Positions 5,771-8,579 of a DNA stretch of 8,579 bases are shown here, piece by piece (within the stretch, counting starts at the first letter, position 1; each line of letters opens with the position of its first letter). This DNA is from Pseudorhodobacter sp. Lineage in GTDB: Bacteria > Pseudomonadota > Alphaproteobacteria > Rhodobacterales > Rhodobacteraceae. The position numbers were made by a program, and so were the translations under genes. The stretch lies in NCBI GenBank assembly GCA_014378345.1, contig JACMNW010000342.1, forward strand, positions 1-8,579, read 5' to 3'. Under the pieces are notes generated by a model. That model was not told the origin of the DNA and ran no database searches. It worked only from the letters and a program-made list of their open reading frames with translations.

Positions 5771-7140
5771 ACGAGATTGAGGCGTATCTGCTGGAGCACG
5801 AACCCCAGGCCATCGAAACGCTGCTTGCATTTTGCGCTATTGCGTCCGTTTCAACCGACCCTGCCTTTGGTGCAGGCATCGCATTGGCAGCGAAGTTTGC
5901 TGCCGATCAACTGACCGCAGCAGGCTTTCCGACGGTTGAGATCATCCCGACCGGCGGCCATCCTTGCGTGCTGGCAGAATGGTGCGACACGCCCGGCGCG
6001 CCGGCCGTGCTGGTGTATGGCCATTACGATGTGCAACCGCCTGATCCCTTGGATAAATGGCATTCACCACCGTTTCAGCCCGAAATTCGCGACGGCAAGA
6101 TTTTTGCCCGCGGGGTGTCTGACGACAAAGGCCCGCTGATGATCCCGATCCTCGTTGCGGCGGCCTACAAAGAGGTTCACGGCGCACTTCCCTTGAACGT
6201 GAAGGTGCTGATCGAGGGTGAGGAAGAATCCGGTAGCCCACATTTTGCCCTGACGGTGGCCCGGCTGAAAGATCGGCTGGCCTGCGATTTGGTGATTTCC
6301 GCCGATGGGGCGATGTGGCGGGCAGATTTACCTTCCGTCACAGTTGCCAGTCGGGGTTTGGCGGCGATGGAGGTTACTGTCCACGGGGCCGCGAAAGACC
6401 TACATTCCGGTAGGCACGGCGGCACAGCACCTAACCCGATCCGTGCTTTGGCCCATATGCTGGCATCCTTGCACGATGCGAATGGCCATGTGATTGTCGC
6501 CGGCTTTGCCGATGCCGCCACCCCGCCTGATCCCGCCATTGCTGCGGCAATCGCGTCAGTCGGCTACGATGCCGGCAGCTACTTTGATGATATCGGGGCA
6601 AATCGCCCAGATCCGCTTCCTGCAGGCGATGCCTTGTTGACCCGGCAATGGCTTTTGCCGACGCTGGAATTTAACGGCATTAGTGGTGGATATGCCGGGA
6701 AAGGCACCAAGACGGTGATCCCGGCGGAAGCGTCGGTCAAGATTACCTGCCGCCTTGTGGCGGGGCAGGTCCCCAGTGATGTGATCGCCGCTATCAGCCG
6801 CCATTTGGACGCAAGACTGCCGCCAGGTTACCGAATGGAAATTTCGGCGCGTGATCCCGGCACCGTGGCGTTTTCTCTGGACCCGGCTTTACCGGCGCTG
6901 GCGATTGCCGAAGATATCTTGACGGATGTGCTTGGTGCCAAGCCGCTGCGTGTGGCTATGGGAGCAACCATTCCGATTGGCGAAGTGTTCGCCAAGCACT
7001 TAAATGTCGGTACGATTTTCTTTTCCTTCTCAACATCGGATGAAGATTACCACGCCCCGAACGAACATTTTCGCCTTTCCAGCTTTCGCACCGGGCAAAT
7101 AGCCTGGGCGCGGCTTTTTGATCGCTTGGCGCAGAGGTAA
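5767..7140 (+). CDS. M20-family metallopeptidase, carnosinase/CNDP-like dipeptidase group
   Basis: A two-zinc hydrolase of 457 residues, normal for the CNDP-like branch, expected to cleave a dipeptide-like or N-acyl amide bond in the cytoplasm. Metal and catalytic residues are all visible: H86 and D88 in VYGHYDVQP, bridging D119 in GVSDDKG, E153 (base) and E154 (metal) in EGEEESGS, D180 in SADG, and H429 in EDYHAPNE. The lid domain contains DLHSGRHGG with its substrate-contacting histidine. A difference is VAMGATIP (396-403), where many relatives have REGGSIP; the arginine that holds a substrate carboxylate aligns with V396. The start is ATG 5767 in an ATGA overlap with the SDR stop. An in-frame ATG at 5728 lies inside the SDR gene and would add a non-homologous stretch. 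The Shine-Dalgarno is weak, so coupling to the SDR is likely. Confidence 0.92.
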   Translation: MNEIEAYLLEHEPQAIETLLAFCAIASVSTDPAFGAGIALAAKFAADQLTAAGFPTVEIIPTGGHPCVLAEWCDTPGAPAVLVYGHYDVQPPDPLDKWHSPPFQPEIRDGKIFARGVSDDKGPLMIPILVAAAYKEVHGALPLNVKVLIEGEEESGSPHFALTVARLKDRLACDLVISADGAMWRADLPSVTVASRGLAAMEVTVHGAAKDLHSGRHGGTAPNPIRALAHMLASLHDANGHVIVAGFADAATPPDPAIAAAIASVGYDAGSYFDDIGANRPDPLPAGDALLTRQWLLPTLEFNGISGGYAGKGTKTVIPAEASVKITCRLVAGQVPSDVIAAISRHLDARLPPGYRMEISARDPGTVAFSLDPALPALAIAEDILTDVLGAKPLRVAMGATIPIGEVFAKHLNVGTIFFSFSTSDEDYHAPNEHFRLSSFRTGQIAWARLFDRLAQR

Positions 7141-7143
7141 TAC

Positions 7144-8454
7144 ATGGAGACGGCCTTTCTGAGTGTGACTGAATTGGCCGATGGCTTTCGCAAAGGTTCA
7201 TTCACCCCGCTGGACGTGGCCGAAAACGCGCTTGCCCGGCTGGAACGGCTGGAACCATTGTTGAACGCCTTTGCCAGTGTGTCAGCAGATCTTATCAGGG
7301 CCCAGGCGGTGCAGGCCACACAAGAGCTTGCATCAGGCCGCGATCGTGGCCCGTTGCACGGTATTCCCGTTGCGATCAAGGATCTGATCGAGGTGGAGGG
7401 AATGCCAACTGGCTATGGGTCCAAAGTCCTGCCGCCCCGCATTGCGACGCAAGATGCCACTTTAGTTGCCAGGCTACGGGCGGCGGGGGCGGTGTTGTTC
7501 GGCAAGACAAACTTGCTGGAATATGCTTATGGCATTGCGCACCCTGCCATTGGCCAAACCAATAACCCGCATGATCCCGGCCGGACCGCTGGCGGTTCCA
7601 GCGGCGGGTCTGCGGCAGCCGTGGCGGCGGGGATCGTGCCCTTGGCGGTGGGCACCGATACCGGGGGGTCGATCCGTATTCCGGCGGCCTATTGCGGGAT
7701 TGTTGGGCTGAAGCCGACCTTCGGCCTCGTTGATCTTGACGGCGTGTTTCCTCTTTCTCAAAGCCTTGATCATGCGGGGCCGCTTGCCCGAAACGTTGAA
7801 GACGCCGCAGTGCTGTTAGCCTGTATGGCGGGGCAAGCAATGCCTCTTTTAGCGCAAAAACCACCCCGGATCGGTGTCATTGCCGGCCATTTCTCGACTT
7901 CGGCCATAGGCGAGGCCGTGTCGGCCCGCTGCACGGATGTGTTAAGCCAATTGCGCAGCGGCGGTGTGGAGTTGTTAGAAATCACCATCCCCGACATCGC
8001 CCATGCGAACGTTAATCTGATCACCATTCTGCACCCAGAGGCATCAATGATTCACGGCGAACTGATGACGATCAACCCCTCTGGCTACGCTCCCGGCACA
8101 CTGGCGCAAATCAAGGAAGGATTCGCCACCACAGCAACCGATTATTTGACAGCCAGATCATTCCAAAAATCTTTACGGCAGCAAATTGAGGCGGTGTTCG
8201 ACCAAGTTGATATTCTGGCAGCACCCAGCGTTCCTTTTGTTGCCCCCATCAAAGACCCGGTAATTGTTGACGGGGAAGATAGCGAAATGTTGGCCAGCGG
8301 TTTTGCCAACCTGACGGGGCACCCGTCACTCAGCGCGCCGTGTGGCTTGATCAATGGATTGCCATTTGGGTTGCAACTGACTGCGGCTTTGGGTGCCGAC
8401 GCCCAACTTTTGGCCATTGCCCGCGATATTGTCGCTTACGTAAATCGTGGGTAA
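7144..8454 (+). CDS. Amidase-signature family hydrolase (GatA-like fold, catabolic amidase)
   Basis: A serine amidohydrolase that releases ammonia or an amine from an amide, probably cytoplasmic. The Ser-cisSer-Lys triad is complete: K79 in GIPVAIKD, cis-S152 in AGGSSGGSAAA and nucleophile S176 in GTDTGGSIRIPAA. The last two are spaced 24 residues apart, as in GatA and FAAH. The N-terminal helical region (ELADGFRKGSFTPLDVAENAL) is also typical. At 436 residues it is shorter than GatA (about 480-490). With no gatB or gatC nearby, a tRNA-amidation role is unlikely. The start follows the peptidase stop by 3 nt, with AGAGG at 7133-7137 six bases upstream. It is the last gene of the operon in the window. 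Members act on very varied amides (indoleacetamide, mandelamide, aryl amides, amino acid amides), so the substrate is open. Confidence 0.92.
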   Translation: METAFLSVTELADGFRKGSFTPLDVAENALARLERLEPLLNAFASVSADLIRAQAVQATQELASGRDRGPLHGIPVAIKDLIEVEGMPTGYGSKVLPPRIATQDATLVARLRAAGAVLFGKTNLLEYAYGIAHPAIGQTNNPHDPGRTAGGSSGGSAAAVAAGIVPLAVGTDTGGSIRIPAAYCGIVGLKPTFGLVDLDGVFPLSQSLDHAGPLARNVEDAAVLLACMAGQAMPLLAQKPPRIGVIAGHFSTSAIGEAVSARCTDVLSQLRSGGVELLEITIPDIAHANVNLITILHPEASMIHGELMTINPSGYAPGTLAQIKEGFATTATDYLTARSFQKSLRQQIEAVFDQVDILAAPSVPFVAPIKDPVIVDGEDSEMLASGFANLTGHPSLSAPCGLINGLPFGLQLTAALGADAQLLAIARDIVAYVNRG

Positions 8455-8463
8455 ATCCACCGC

Positions 8464-8488
8464 ACTCACGGCTGGAAAAAAAGTGAGT
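8464..8488 (+). terminator. Weak inverted repeat after the operon (possible but poor terminator)
   Basis: ACTCAC (8464-8469) and GTGAGT (8483-8488) form a 6-bp stem around a 13-nt loop containing seven A residues, 9 nt after the amidase stop. No T-run follows the stem on the plus strand, so it does not fit an intrinsic terminator well. A second small stem, TGCCG-TTG-CGGCA, lies at 8534-8546. Termination may occur there, further on, or by Rho. Confidence 0.22.
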
Positions 8489-8546
8489 CCCATGCAAAGT
8501 TCTGAAAACAAACCGCGATTGACGGCGTCTGACTGCCGTTGCGGCA

Positions 8547-8579
8547 CTAGAGCGGGATTTTGCTTGAGTGAATCTTTGG
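8547..8579. repeat. Possible edge of a dispersed intergenic repeat or insertion-element end
   Basis: The last bases begin CTAGAGCGGGATTTTGCTTG and continue to the edge. The CTAGAGC start followed by a GATTC-like stretch (GAATC at 8569-8573) recalls short dispersed repeats and insertion-element ends seen between genes in alphaproteobacteria. This rests on recollection of the pattern only; no second copy is present in the window and the element is cut off. Confidence 0.2.

Noticed and set aside
4793..5830. 345-codon open frame on the minus strand
   Set aside because: It lies antisense across the reductase, SDR and peptidase genes, which have clear family motifs; its translation is rich in Arg, His, Cys and Pro with no recognisable domain.
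7144..8454. GatA subunit of the aminoacyl-tRNA amidotransferase
   Set aside because: The triad is shared by the whole amidase-signature family; the protein is short for GatA, there is no gatB or gatC nearby, and it ends a catabolic operon.
1..8579. tRNA, rRNA, CRISPR arrays, phage or transposase genes
   Set aside because: None was seen by eye on either strand; the gaps between genes are too short or lack the needed structure.

Overview
The window looks like a piece of an alphaproteobacterial chromosome. The moderately high GC, the gene style and a family-5 binding protein without a lipobox suggest a Gram-negative, and Rhodobacterales is a reasonable guess, but nothing here fixes the genus. 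It holds two divergent transcription units separated by a control region of about 175 bp.

Minus strand, reading leftwards: a periplasmic family-5 solute-binding protein (2119-542), an 81-nt gap carrying a UUCG-loop hairpin, then the first 153 codons of a DppB-type ABC permease that runs off the left edge. The remaining importer parts (second permease, ATPases) would be expected just outside the window.

Plus strand, reading rightwards: a GntR-type regulator with an unusual large C-terminal domain, a divergent creatininase-family amidohydrolase, a ketopantoate-reductase-like dehydrogenase, an SDR dehydrogenase, an M20 metallopeptidase and an amidase-signature hydrolase. Adjacent genes overlap by a few bases or are 3 nt apart, so this is one operon with the regulator as its first gene. 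The divergent promoter region contains several short palindromes that are candidate operators.

Inferred role: a self-regulated uptake and catabolism module. The importer would bring in a peptide-like or amide-containing compound. Three hydrolases of unrelated folds would open or cleave amide or lactam bonds, and two dehydrogenases, both with an acidic residue where NAD-preferring enzymes usually have one, would oxidise the products. The substrate cannot be read from the sequence. Several family-typical substrate residues are replaced in the creatininase-like, ketopantoate-reductase-like and M20 proteins, so standard names should not be taken as functions. The last 125 bp hold no gene, only weak hairpins and a stretch that could be the edge of a dispersed repeat.
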